The translations under genes and the position numbers were made by a program. The notes beneath the pieces are model-generated. The model was not told the DNA's origin. It saw only the letters and a list, made by a program, of their open reading frames with translations, and made no database searches. From Candidatus Thorarchaeota archaeon (GTDB lineage: Archaea; Asgardarchaeota; Thorarchaeia; Thorarchaeales; Thorarchaeaceae): a stretch of DNA of 9,045 nt. The DNA lies in the NCBI GenBank assembly GCA_016840965.1, contig JAEORI010000218.1:1-9045 (forward strand), written 5' to 3'. The first letter of the stretch is position 1. Every line of letters begins with the position of its first letter. Below, piece by piece: positions 1-6,705 of this stretch.

Positions 1-788
1 CAATTCTAGCAGTATTTCTTTTGCAGATTGGCATGCAAGTTCATGCACTCCTAATTGTTGGTTTAATCGCAGCAGCTATAGCTATGTTCTTCGCTGCAGC
101 TATTGTACGAGACACCTATGATCCGATTGTAATTCATGAAGAAGAAAATCTGGCGGATGATTCGGCCAGAGAACTTGGTAGACCTTTTTGGAAATTCACA
201 GCAACAATGATGGGATATTATTCTGTATGGGGGATGGCAGTCCCATATCTAGGAATATTAAGTGTAAATGAGTGGGGAGTTAGTCTAGATATCTATGGTT
301 TAGCGACTAGCGTGTTTTCCATTGTCACTGTTTTAGTGATGTACACATTAAGTGGTATGGCTGGACGAAGAACCAAAATGGGATTATTTGTTAGCCTTAT
401 TGTTAACTCAGTTGTCATGATGGTTATCGGAATTGGTTCTGGATTATGGTTACTTATTATTCTGAATGGGTTCTGGGCAGCGCCATTAATCGTATGGACT
501 GCAACTGAAGGTGTTCTCGTTGTAAATGGTGTACCAGCAAATATGAAAGGAACTGCCCTTGGTGTTTTTTCGTCTATGACATCTGCAACAGGTCTCTTCG
601 CAGCTCCATTGGGTGCGTTCGTTTGGTCGATTTCAGGTAGTCTGAGATTCTTATGGGTGCTGTCTGGTGGACTTGCTGTGGGTTTTGCAGTTCTGGCTTG
701 GTGGGCTTTGAAGAGAGTCAAGATACATAGGGTCAAACAAGAATATAGAACTGAATTAATCTCTAAAACCAACGTGAATTTGAGATAG
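1..788 (+). CDS. MFS-type transporter, C-terminal part (cut by left edge)
   Basis: The frame is open to the left edge, so the N-terminal half lies outside the window; the TTG at 21 is only the first start-like codon in view. What remains has about seven hydrophobic helices: one near the edge, then a hydrophilic loop rich in acidic residues (around 115-180), then six more. This matches the central loop and C-terminal six-helix half of a major facilitator superfamily permease. The segment near 355-378 reads SGMAGRRTKMG, which resembles the basic G-x-x-x-G-R-R-x-K loop between helices 8 and 9 of MFS proteins. The protein ends in a short basic cytoplasmic tail. The substrate cannot be read from the sequence. 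It would act in the cytoplasmic membrane. The next gene starts 140 bases downstream on the same strand. The family call is fairly sure and the substrate is unknown. Confidence 0.75.
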   Translation, partial: ILAVFLLQIGMQVHALLIVGLIAAAIAMFFAAAIVRDTYDPIVIHEEENLADDSARELGRPFWKFTATMMGYYSVWGMAVPYLGILSVNEWGVSLDIYGLATSVFSIVTVLVMYTLSGMAGRRTKMGLFVSLIVNSVVMMVIGIGSGLWLLIILNGFWAAPLIVWTATEGVLVVNGVPANMKGTALGVFSSMTSATGLFAAPLGAFVWSISGSLRFLWVLSGGLAVGFAVLAWWALKRVKIHRVKQEYRTELISKTNVNLR

Positions 789-928
789 CCACATCCTAAA
801 TTTACTATTACTAAAAGACACATGTGGTGTCCCCAAGATGTGTACTCCTTTTGTGGCTGAACATTATTAGCAGAGCAATTTCGGAATTTGTGAGAGAGCT
901 GGAATAGAAAAAGAAAGGGAATCTTAGG

Positions 929-2992
929 ATGACCACAGGAAAAAAGCGACCGACTGTCAAGGAACTAGCAGCTCTACCTTTTTTCGGCAGCAAGCCATAT
1001 GTTTCTCCTGATTGTTCAAAAGTTATCTACCTTCAAGGAGTCCCAAATTTAAAGACTAACACTTTCGATATCATAGGCTACATCTATAATATTGAAACAA
1101 GAACAACACACCGATTGTTCAATGGAAGTAGAAATGTAAAATGGTTAGATAGTAGCAGTATTTGTTGTTTGAAATCAGTACAACCTTCCGGAAATCAACA
1201 GATACATGTATATCGAGATTTTATATGAGGACCTATTAAGATTACAGATCATCCAACCTCTATCCTGAACTTTGAACCATTTGGGAGTGGATTTGTTTTT
1301 ACTGCTCCAAAAGTTGATTCCAGTCCCAATAAGAGGGTAGGTAATTTCATCCATGTTGAAAATGAAGAACCCAAGGATGGATTATTCTATGTTTGTAGCG
1401 AAAGAGCAATTCGGAACCAAGAATTATCAATCACCAGCTTCAAAGAGGAAAATGTAAGGTATATACCATCATTCTTTGAGATTACAAAAGTTCTCCCTGA
1501 ACCTTTCGCAATTGATTCATTCGTGGTATCATCTGAGAAGAATGCAATCTATCTCAACTGTCAAACAAGATCCGACTTGATTTTCGAAAATGAAACATCA
1601 TGTTTCAAGATTGAACTGAAACCGGACTTGATACTCGAAAAATTAGATAACTCTAATCTTGAAGATGCCCTCTCATTGGTAAAACTAGTAAAGCTAAATT
1701 TACCAAAGGGATTCAAAGTTCGTGGAGTGTCTCCGGATGGGGATAAAGTACTATTAACTGGACGAGACACTGAACGCGTTCCAGAAACAAGACCAGACCT
1801 CTGGATTTTAGGTGTTTCAGAACTAGGAAATGAATTGAGTGGCCCTGTACTCAAGGACCATCTGAAATGCATAACAGAGAAAATCGATCGATATCCACTT
1901 GATTTCTATTGGACAGACCAAGGCATCTTTATGTTACACTGGGAAGAGAGTAGATGCCTCATTAGTAGAATAGACGAAGATGGCGAATTCGTAACTTATT
2001 CACTAGGTGATCTTCATCCTGAAAATTACTTCACCATTAACAAGGAGGGATATATTGCATTCACCGGATTATCACCAACTAGGTTGAACGAGGTGTATTA
2101 TGGGAAGCCAACTGGAAATGGCTGGGATCTCACAAAGTTGACTAATGAAACAAAGAAGTTCGCTCATATTGATTTTGGAACGGTTGAGTCCATCAAGTGG
2201 AATAGTAAAGATGGTGTAGAGATAGAGGGGCTGTTGAGAAAACCATCTGATTTCGACCCGAAGAAAAAGTATCCCCTAATCATTATGCCTCATGGTGGAC
2301 CTCGATCTAGCTCGCATTATTCACTCCTTGAAAATGAATATTATAGACCAGTGCACTCCTTTCTAGCAAAAGGAATTCTGATTCTCCAGCCAAATTATCG
2401 AGGAGGTTTGGGAAAAGGTAGGGAGTTCATGGAACTAAATCATAACAATCTGGGTGTTGGAGATATGTGGGATATCGAATCAGGAATTGATTATCTAGTT
2501 TCTCTGGGTTTTATTGATGAATCTAGAATTGGAAGTATGGGGGGCAGTCAAGGAGGATACCTATCAGCTTTTGGTGGAATGCATACAGACAGATTTGCTG
2601 CAGTAGCAGTCATGGCGGGAGTAAGTAGCTGGTATATCTACTATATTGGGTCAGATAACAGATACGGGATTCATCTCACAGGAACGCCATATGATCAAGA
2701 TAACAGAGAAAATTACAGAAAGAGTGCACCTATTTCTGCGATTGAGAAAGCAAAAACACCGATGCTGATTCAACATGGTGAGGAAGACAAGAGAATTTCA
2801 GTCATTAGTGCACAAGAGCTTTACAGAGCGTTGAAGCACAAAGGAGTTCCAACAGAACTGTTCACATATCCGGGCAAAGGACATGGATTCATTGCACCTC
2901 AGGACAATTATGCTATGATGTTACAGGTGTATCGATGGTTCTGTCACTACTTGTTGGATGAAGAATTGGACTTCTTCAAGGATGATTTCTAA
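929..2992 (+). pseudogene. S9 family serine peptidase (acylaminoacyl-peptidase-like) with one in-frame TGA
   Basis: The frame from ATG 929 to TAA 2992 codes for a 687-residue S9-type peptidase, a normal length for the acylaminoacyl-peptidase branch, but codon 100 (1226-1228) is TGA. The frame is otherwise open: 929-1225 gives the first 99 residues, and 1229-2992 continues without another stop or frameshift. Residues 1 to about 420 are the variable beta-propeller. Residues about 430-687 are the alpha/beta hydrolase, with HGGP at 455-458, an NYRGG segment, the nucleophile in GGSQGG (Ser540), Asp620 in HGEEDKR and His652 in GKGHGF, so the triad is complete. ATG 929 has an aaggga site 8 bases upstream. 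No ATG and no SD-backed start lies between the TGA and the propeller's second half; the GTG at 1523 would cut away part of the propeller. It is likely a cytoplasmic peptide or acyl-peptide hydrolase. A recent mutation, an assembly error or recoding could explain the TGA. Confidence 0.85.
1226..1228 (+). other. In-frame TGA codon interrupting the S9 peptidase
   Basis: This TGA follows ...HVYRDFI and precedes GPIKITDHPTSI..., all in the peptidase frame. At least five other genes here (stops at 4298, 6037, 6706, 8250 and 8974) use TGA as a normal stop, so the code is not reassigned. A single base change would restore Arg (CGA or AGA), Gly (GGA), Trp (TGG) or Cys. Confidence 0.9.
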
Positions 2993-3065
2993 TCATCCGA
3001 AGCAATTCTCCTAAAACGAATCTATTAGTAGAGAGGTATAGCAGTTATTGTCGTTATTTTAATGC

Positions 3066-3095
3066 ATATGATGAAGAAGAGAAATTCTTCGATAT
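3066..3095 (+). other. Imperfect hairpin downstream of the S9 peptidase
   Basis: GAAGAA (3073-3078) pairs with TTCTTC (3085-3090) across a GAGAAA loop. A T-G wobble and a second ATAT/ATAT stem (3066-3069 with 3092-3095) extend it below a two-base GA bulge. It lies in the 167-base gap before the next gene, in either the peptidase 3' region or the leader of the next gene. No T-tract follows, so it does not look like a terminator. Its role is unknown. Confidence 0.35.
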
Positions 3096-3146
3096 AGGTG
3101 AGCCACAATCTATTTTGCGATGATTCGATAGGTAAAACATGCAGTA

Positions 3147-3152
3147 GTGAGG
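3147..3152 (+). promoter_or_regulatory. Ribosome binding site for the ornithine cyclodeaminase family gene
   Basis: GTGAGG lies 7 bases before ATG 3160. The GAGG core at this distance supports that start codon. Confidence 0.6.
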
Positions 3153-3159
3153 CCTAATA

Positions 3160-4152
3160 ATGGAAGAAGCTATTATCTTGACCCAGTCTGAGGTCCAATC
3201 TTGCTTGTCTATGAAGGAGGCAATTAAATCTGTCAGGATGGCATATTCAGCCTTTGCAAAGGGCCGAGTAAAAATGCCAAATGTTCAACATCTTGATGTA
3301 ACTCAATATAATGGAGAGGTGGACATCAAATCTGGATACGTTGAGGATTTTAAATTAATGGGAACTAAAATAGCATCAGGATTCTATGATAATCAAAAGA
3401 AATCACTACCTCCAGGGATTGCTGTAATTGTTCTCCTTGATTTAGAAACAAGTATGCCCTTGGCGATTATGGATGGAACTCATATTACAGCATACAGAAC
3501 TGGGGCTGCAGGAGCTGTTGCAGCTGATCTTCTTGCCAGAAAAAATTCCGAAAATGTAGGCATCGTAGGTGCTGGAACTCAAGGTCGAATGCAACTTCTT
3601 GCATTAACGGAGCTGTTTGATATTAAAGCAGTGAAAGTTTGGGATATTAATCGGGACGTAGCCAATCGGTATCAGAGGCAGATGTCCAAAGAACTCTCAA
3701 TTGATATTGATGTTGTAGAAACCCCCGATGCTGTTGTTCCAAATGCAGATATTCTTGTAACTGTAACACCCTCAAGAAAAGCACTCATCAATGTGACTTC
3801 GATCCATGAAGGACTACATATCAATGCTATAGGAGCTGATGGTCCAGGAAAACAAGAGCTGGATCCACATATCATGATTCATGTATCAAAAATTGTTGTT
3901 GATAGTCTGGAACAGTGTCGTAAGATAGGAGAGATTCAGCACGCTTTGGGCCAAGGACTTATTCAACAATCAGAAATCCATGCAGAAATTGGCGAGATAA
4001 TCAACGGAGAAAAGGTAGGGAGAGAATCTGATGACGAAATCACGCTCTTTGATTCAACAGGACTTTCAGCACAGGACATAGGCGCTGCAAAGATTGTGTA
4101 TGATGCAGCAAAGCAGAAGGGGATAGGTAGGAGTATCAATCTTTTTGGTTAA
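3160..4152 (+). CDS. Ornithine cyclodeaminase / mu-crystallin family NAD(P)-dependent oxidoreductase
   Basis: The 330-residue protein has the full length and motif order of the ornithine cyclodeaminase/mu-crystallin family. It has the substrate-site Lys70 (MGTKIASG) and Arg113 in AYRTGAAGAVAADLLA. The Rossmann dinucleotide loop is GAGTQG (137-142), with WDIN at the end of the second strand. The catalytic-type Asp227 lies in GADGPGKQEL. Family members include ornithine cyclodeaminase (ornithine to proline plus ammonia), the archaeal alanine dehydrogenase of the AF1665 type, and imine or 1-pyrroline-2-carboxylate reductases. The GADGPGKQELD stretch, rather than GGDCPGKTE, leans toward the alanine dehydrogenase or imino acid reductase side, but this is an inference. 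The start has a GAGG site 7 bases upstream. It follows the peptidase on the same strand, so a role in amino-acid breakdown is plausible. It is a cytoplasmic, probably dimeric enzyme. Confidence 0.9.
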   Translation: MEEAIILTQSEVQSCLSMKEAIKSVRMAYSAFAKGRVKMPNVQHLDVTQYNGEVDIKSGYVEDFKLMGTKIASGFYDNQKKSLPPGIAVIVLLDLETSMPLAIMDGTHITAYRTGAAGAVAADLLARKNSENVGIVGAGTQGRMQLLALTELFDIKAVKVWDINRDVANRYQRQMSKELSIDIDVVETPDAVVPNADILVTVTPSRKALINVTSIHEGLHINAIGADGPGKQELDPHIMIHVSKIVVDSLEQCRKIGEIQHALGQGLIQQSEIHAEIGEIINGEKVGRESDDEITLFDSTGLSAQDIGAAKIVYDAAKQKGIGRSINLFG

Positions 4153-4243
4153 GTATTGCTACTAAGATCTGGCCTATCAAAATTTGAACCTCAATCTGCT
4201 AAAAGAATTGACACATCCTAGAGAGAGGCATCACATTATTTTG

Positions 4244-4286
4244 AAAAAAAGAAAGAAGAGTTCTGAACAAATAATTGTTCAGAACT
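4244..4286 (-). terminator. Strong hairpin plus T-tract after the small membrane protein gene
   Basis: A 12-bp perfect stem (4259-4270 with 4275-4286, AGTTCTGAACAA against its complement) closes a four-base loop. Read on the minus strand, it starts 11 bases after the TGA at 4298 and is followed by a pyrimidine run ending in seven Ts (4250-4244). This looks like a hairpin/U-tract terminator. U-tracts alone usually suffice in archaea, so the hairpin may instead protect the 3' end. It also lies between convergent genes and may serve both. Confidence 0.6.
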
Positions 4287-4297
4287 TAGAGTTTTGC

Positions 4298-4669
4298 TCA
4301 CTTGAAGTAAGCTCTTGTTGATGGCAATAGCAGGTATATGAAAACTATAAGATTGACAACGAAAGCAGCCAATCCTAAGTAATCAGCGAGGAGTTCGCCA
4401 ATGCGTAAAGCGCCGCCAAGAACTCCTAGTAGGTTGAAGATAAGAGCCCATAGCCAGGCCCATCCCTTCAGGGTGTATAGACCGTAGAAGAGGATCAAAC
4501 CTACTAATCCAACGATAAATACAATTAAGGCTGGAAATGCAAACAATATGGCAAAGATACCAGCCTCCATTGCCACCATTAGTAGTAAAACTCCTACGAC
4601 TAGATTCAACAAAGCTCCGATGAGCTGTAGAATAGCTAGTAGTAGTACTCCGGTTGGTTTACCAGACAT
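4298..4669 (-). CDS. Small four-helix membrane protein of unknown function
   Basis: The 123-residue protein starts MSGKPTGVLLLAILQ. I chose ATG 4669 because GGAGG (4682-4678) lies 8 bases upstream. The longer frame to 4717 would add 16 polar residues that overlap the SD and a leader hairpin, so it is unlikely. About four hydrophobic helices fill nearly the whole protein (roughly residues 5-33, 36-64, 68-88 and 95-115), with short loops such as YTLKGWAW and a basic C-terminal tail (PSTRAYFK). There are no charged catalytic motifs and no signal peptide distinct from helix 1. Such small tetraspan proteins are common and mostly uncharacterised in archaea, and I do not assign a function. It has its own promoter (TATA-like box at 4727-4734) and terminator, so it is probably a single-gene transcript. 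Confidence 0.75.
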   Translation of the reverse strand: MSGKPTGVLLLAILQLIGALLNLVVGVLLLMVAMEAGIFAILFAFPALIVFIVGLVGLILFYGLYTLKGWAWLWALIFNLLGVLGGALRIGELLADYLGLAAFVVNLIVFIYLLLPSTRAYFK

Positions 4670-4677
4670 ATGTCTTT

Positions 4678-4682
4678 CCTCC
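4678..4682 (-). promoter_or_regulatory. Strong ribosome binding site deciding the start at 4669
   Basis: GGAGG on the minus strand, 8 bases before ATG 4669. It is the clearest SD in the window and argues against the in-frame ATG at 4717. Confidence 0.8.
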
Positions 4683-4685
4683 GAA

Positions 4686-4703
4686 CCACAACGAGAGTTG
4701 TGG
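4686..4703 (-). promoter_or_regulatory. Leader hairpin just upstream of the SD
   Basis: CCACAAC and GTTGTGG form a 7-bp perfect stem with a four-base loop (TCTC on the transcribed strand). It ends 3 bases before GGAGG and starts about where the transcript should begin, given the TATA-like box at 4727-4734. It could be an mRNA 5' hairpin that affects ribosome access or stability, or a dyad operator at the start site. It is seen directly; its role is inferred. Confidence 0.45.
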
Positions 4704-4726
4704 GTAATATTTTGCATTACATTGTA

Positions 4727-4734
4727 TTATATAA
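4727..4734 (-). promoter_or_regulatory. TATA-like box for the small membrane protein gene
   Basis: TTATATAA, a palindromic archaeal TATA-like element. Placing the start about 25 bases downstream puts it near 4705, giving a leader of about 36 bases before ATG 4669, which fits an SD-led message. Confidence 0.55.
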
Positions 4735-4792
4735 GGTAAACGTGCATATTACAAAATTAATACAAGAAGTATCTATGACATCATAATTTACC

Positions 4793-4818
4793 AAAAAGAG
4801 GAGTAGGAGAGAAAAGGG
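4793..4818 (-). terminator. Polypyrimidine tract after the winged-helix regulator
   Basis: On the minus strand an almost unbroken C/T run, ending in TTTTT, begins 3 bases after the TAA at 4821. Archaeal termination commonly uses such U-rich tracts. There is no hairpin. A similar C/T run follows the neighbouring gene at 4244-4258. Confidence 0.4.
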
Positions 4819-4820
4819 TA

Positions 4821-5171
4821 TTATCGTTCCATTGTTTTTAGCGTAGATAATTCATCCTCAAGGTCATCAATCCGGTTTGTCATCTCAAGCACGGTATGGA
4901 GCAATACCGAGATAAGATATCCATAATTAACGGTATACCTATTTTCCTTACGATCAATAATGTTGGCTTCTTCAAGCCGTCTAGCCGCATTTGTGATAGA
5001 CTGTTTCGATACTCTGCGTTTATCAATGCGCGTGTCAACTGCTTTGCGAACCTGGCGAGGTTCAATAGGACTTCCTTTAAGACCTTCAAGCAGACTATAA
5101 AGAACCATTAGCCCCGCACTCATACGAGGGCTCATCAGTTTTGCAAATGCTAACTCAAGATCAGATATCAT
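4821..5171 (-). CDS. Winged helix-turn-helix DNA-binding protein with C-terminal coiled coil
   Basis: The 116-residue protein has a helical N-terminus. A helix-turn-helix follows at about residues 35-72, with recognition-helix candidate SKQSITNAARRLEEANII, and a short wing (DRKENRYTVNYGY). The C-terminal helix (about 88-114, LHTVLEMTNRIDDLEDELSTLK) has heptad-like hydrophobic spacing and probably dimerises the protein. This is the usual plan of a small archaeal transcription regulator. No ligand domain, metal site or membrane helix is seen. ATG 5171 has AGGAAG 6 bases upstream. The promoter region behind it contains repeated TAAACGTT sites that overlap the likely TATA box and start, so autoregulation and control of the divergent TraB gene are plausible. 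The exact family is not recognised. Confidence 0.75.
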   Translation of the reverse strand: MISDLELAFAKLMSPRMSAGLMVLYSLLEGLKGSPIEPRQVRKAVDTRIDKRRVSKQSITNAARRLEEANIIDRKENRYTVNYGYLISVLLHTVLEMTNRIDDLEDELSTLKTMER

Positions 5172-5207
5172 GATATTCTTCCTACTCCCTTGTTTGATTG
5201 CCTTTGG

Positions 5208-5309
5208 TAAACGTTAGGTTCGTGAAAAACCTTCTCTTAATATTAAACGTTGTCTAAAACGCTAAGAGAAGTGTAATCCATCATTAAACGTTTACTTTCA
5301 AATTACACT
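5208..5309. repeat. TAAACGTT repeats inside two interlocked inverted repeats; putative operator cluster
   Basis: TAAACGTT occurs at 5208-5215, 5244-5251 and 5285-5292. The last two copies share the 10-mer ATTAAACGTT, 41 bases apart, and the last forms the palindrome TAAACGTTTA (5285-5294). A degenerate copy, AAAACGCT, lies at 5256-5263. Around these, CTTCTCTTA (5231-5239) is the inverse of TAAGAGAAG (5263-5271), and AGTGTAAT (5270-5277) is the inverse of ATTACACT (5302-5309). The two inverted repeats overlap by two bases, and each spans about 23-24 bases that contain the motif. Set between divergent genes, one of them a winged-helix protein, this is most simply a multi-site operator. The sequence facts are certain; the function is inferred. 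Confidence 0.6.
5237..5246 (-). promoter_or_regulatory. Possible TATA element for the winged-helix regulator
   Basis: TTAATATTAA is a 10-base AT palindrome. Transcription starting about 25 bases downstream on the minus strand would begin near 5215, giving a leader of about 44 bases. It overlaps the second TAAACGTT site, and the first site would sit at the start point, a typical repressor layout. Confidence 0.35.
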
Positions 5310-5362
5310 CTACAAAAAAATGATAACTAGGTATGCATTCCTTTGGGTGAGCGTGTCCTTAA

Positions 5363-6028
5363 GTGGCGGGTGAATCAGAAAGGATAGTATTCGTTTCCGT
5401 CATACACACGGATCTTGAGAGTGTGGAAGAGGTAAGACGTGTTGTTCGAGAAATAAAACCAGACGTTGTCGCAGTCGAACTAGATCATGATAGATACCAG
5501 CAACTTATGAACCCTCCAGAAAACCAAGCAGCAGTTTCTCCAATATCAGGTGATATGGCTCAAGATTTGATGCAGCAGCTAGCTATTCTAGAAAAAAGTC
5601 TGAGCGAAATCACTGGTTCGGATGTCGGGGATGAGATGCTAGCAGCAATAGAAGAGGGGAGAGCCATGGGAGCTAAAATTGCTCTTGTCGATCGTCCTAT
5701 GGTTGCAACCGTCCAAGCAATGATGCAAGTTCCGATAAATGAGATATACAAACTAACTGAGATGCTACCAGATGCAACAAAGGAAATTAAGAATGGAGGA
5801 GCAGGTGACTTACTTTCCATGCTGAAGGAGGATGGTGCTGTTGACGACTTAATGGACCAATTTAAGGCGGAGTTTCCAGGTCTTGCGAATGTACTCATTG
5901 AACAGAGAGATCAATATGTAGCCAAAGCGCTGCATTTTATTTTGAATGATGTTAAGGGAAAGATTGTTGCGGTACTTGGTGCTGGACACATTCAAGGAGT
6001 TAAGACAGCTCTGGAGCATATGTTCTAG
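5363..6028 (+). CDS. TraB-domain protein, soluble single-domain form
   Basis: The 221-residue protein has the TraB (TraB/GumN/TIKI superfamily) signatures in order: an N-terminal IVFVSVIHTD segment with His15; KPDVVAVELDHDRY (Glu39, Arg44); GDEMLAAIEEGRAMGAKIALVDRP; EQRDQYVAKAL; and the C-terminal GAGHIQGV with His209. The family is thought to use two GxxH motifs and a glutamate, and TIKI members are metal-dependent proteases. Here the C-terminal motif is intact (GAGH), but the N-terminal one is SVIH, with the glycine replaced. Many archaeal TraB proteins are longer and carry C-terminal membrane helices; this one stops right after GAGH and looks cytosolic. It starts at GTG 5363 because an in-frame TAA lies directly before it; GGTGA at 5346-5350 is a rather distant SD. 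It diverges from the winged-helix regulator and converges with hypB, 8 bases away. Substrate unknown. Confidence 0.85.
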   Translation: MAGESERIVFVSVIHTDLESVEEVRRVVREIKPDVVAVELDHDRYQQLMNPPENQAAVSPISGDMAQDLMQQLAILEKSLSEITGSDVGDEMLAAIEEGRAMGAKIALVDRPMVATVQAMMQVPINEIYKLTEMLPDATKEIKNGGAGDLLSMLKEDGAVDDLMDQFKAEFPGLANVLIEQRDQYVAKALHFILNDVKGKIVAVLGAGHIQGVKTALEHMF

Positions 6029-6036
6029 TGCCAAAA

Positions 6037-6702
6037 TCAAAGATTCAAAGCTTCTATTAGTTTGTCAATACCTTCACCGGTCTTAGAGCTTACTCTAAAG
6101 ACTGGAATGGTAGCATCAACTTCACGAACATCAGCTTCAAGCGAATCGATATCAAATTCAAGTACATCTGCAAGGTCAATCTTGTTAATGATAATCAAAT
6201 CTGCATGTTTTATCGTAAGTGGATGTTTTCGAACCATGTAAGGACCTTCAGTGATGCTAACAACAACTACTTTTTTATCCACTCCCAAAGAGTAACCAGC
6301 TGGACATATCAAATTACCAACATTTTCGATAAATACCACTTGATAATCCACTAGATTGACTTTTTGAAGTGCCACTCTTACCATTCTCGCATCCAAATGA
6401 CATGCAGTTCCAGTGTTGATTTGTATAGTATCTACACCATGTGATGCTACACGGTCTGCATCTATAGTGGTCGCTAAATCTCCTGCAAGCATTAGAATAC
6501 GATACTTATCATGAAGATGCTCACAGAGTGACTCAATTAATTGTGTCTTCCCGGTACCGACTGAGCCCATAATATCTATGGCAATTATACCATGTTTTTT
6601 GAAAACCTCAGCATTTAGCTTCGCAGCGTTCTCGTTTGCACCAAAAAGATCTTTCTGAATGTCGATATTGACTGTTTTACGACTATCCTTGTAATCTGAC
6701 AT
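6037..6702 (-). CDS. hypB: Hydrogenase nickel incorporation GTPase HypB
   Basis: The 221-residue protein is a SIMIBI-class GTPase that drives nickel insertion into [NiFe]-hydrogenase, working with HypA. The P-loop is GSVGTGKT (46-53). GDLATTIDADR (74-84) follows. The shared nickel/zinc ligand pair Cys101-His102 lies in TGTACHLDA, and Cys133 lies in FIENVGNLICPAGY. NKID (173-176) gives guanine specificity. There is no N-terminal Cys-rich motif or His-rich stretch, as in archaeal HypB. The usual EGDDKPLKYP segment reads EGPYMVRKHP, so switch-region details differ. No hydrogenase or other hyp gene is in the window. The gene lies 3 bases after the stop of the membrane-protein gene, whose TGA sits inside GGTGA, so the two are probably translationally coupled. 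It converges with the TraB gene. Confidence 0.93.
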   Translation of the reverse strand: MSDYKDSRKTVNIDIQKDLFGANENAAKLNAEVFKKHGIIAIDIMGSVGTGKTQLIESLCEHLHDKYRILMLAGDLATTIDADRVASHGVDTIQINTGTACHLDARMVRVALQKVNLVDYQVVFIENVGNLICPAGYSLGVDKKVVVVSITEGPYMVRKHPLTIKHADLIIINKIDLADVLEFDIDSLEADVREVDATIPVFRVSSKTGEGIDKLIEALNL

Positions 6703-6705
6703 CTT

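Noticed and set aside
293..823. Long minus-strand open frame opposite the MFS gene
   Set aside because: It is antisense to a clear transporter and has low-complexity composition with no family-like motif. The same applies to the other opposite-strand frames at 1561-1872, 5560-5898 and 8385-8756.
789..928. Terminator or regulatory RNA between the MFS and peptidase genes
   Set aside because: Only a 6-bp inverted repeat (ACACAT at 818-823 with ATGTGT at 838-843) with a 14-base loop is present, with no T-tract; too weak to call.
1226..1228. Selenocysteine as the main explanation of the in-frame TGA
   Set aside because: The position is in the propeller, not a redox site. No recognisable SECIS is seen and no selenium gene is in the window. 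Kept only as a side hypothesis.
1523..2992. A separate S9 gene starting at GTG 1523
   Set aside because: No SD or promoter precedes it, and the same frame codes for matching propeller sequence from 1229 onward, so it is the remainder of one gene.
4670..4717. Longer start (ATG 4717) for the small membrane protein
   Set aside because: The added 16 residues are polar and are encoded by the leader hairpin and the GGAGG site that serves ATG 4669.
5333..5350. Five-codon micro-ORF (ATG CAT TCC TTT GGG TGA) before the TraB gene
   Set aside because: It is too short to separate from chance; its stop overlaps the GGTGA site, which is explained by the SD.
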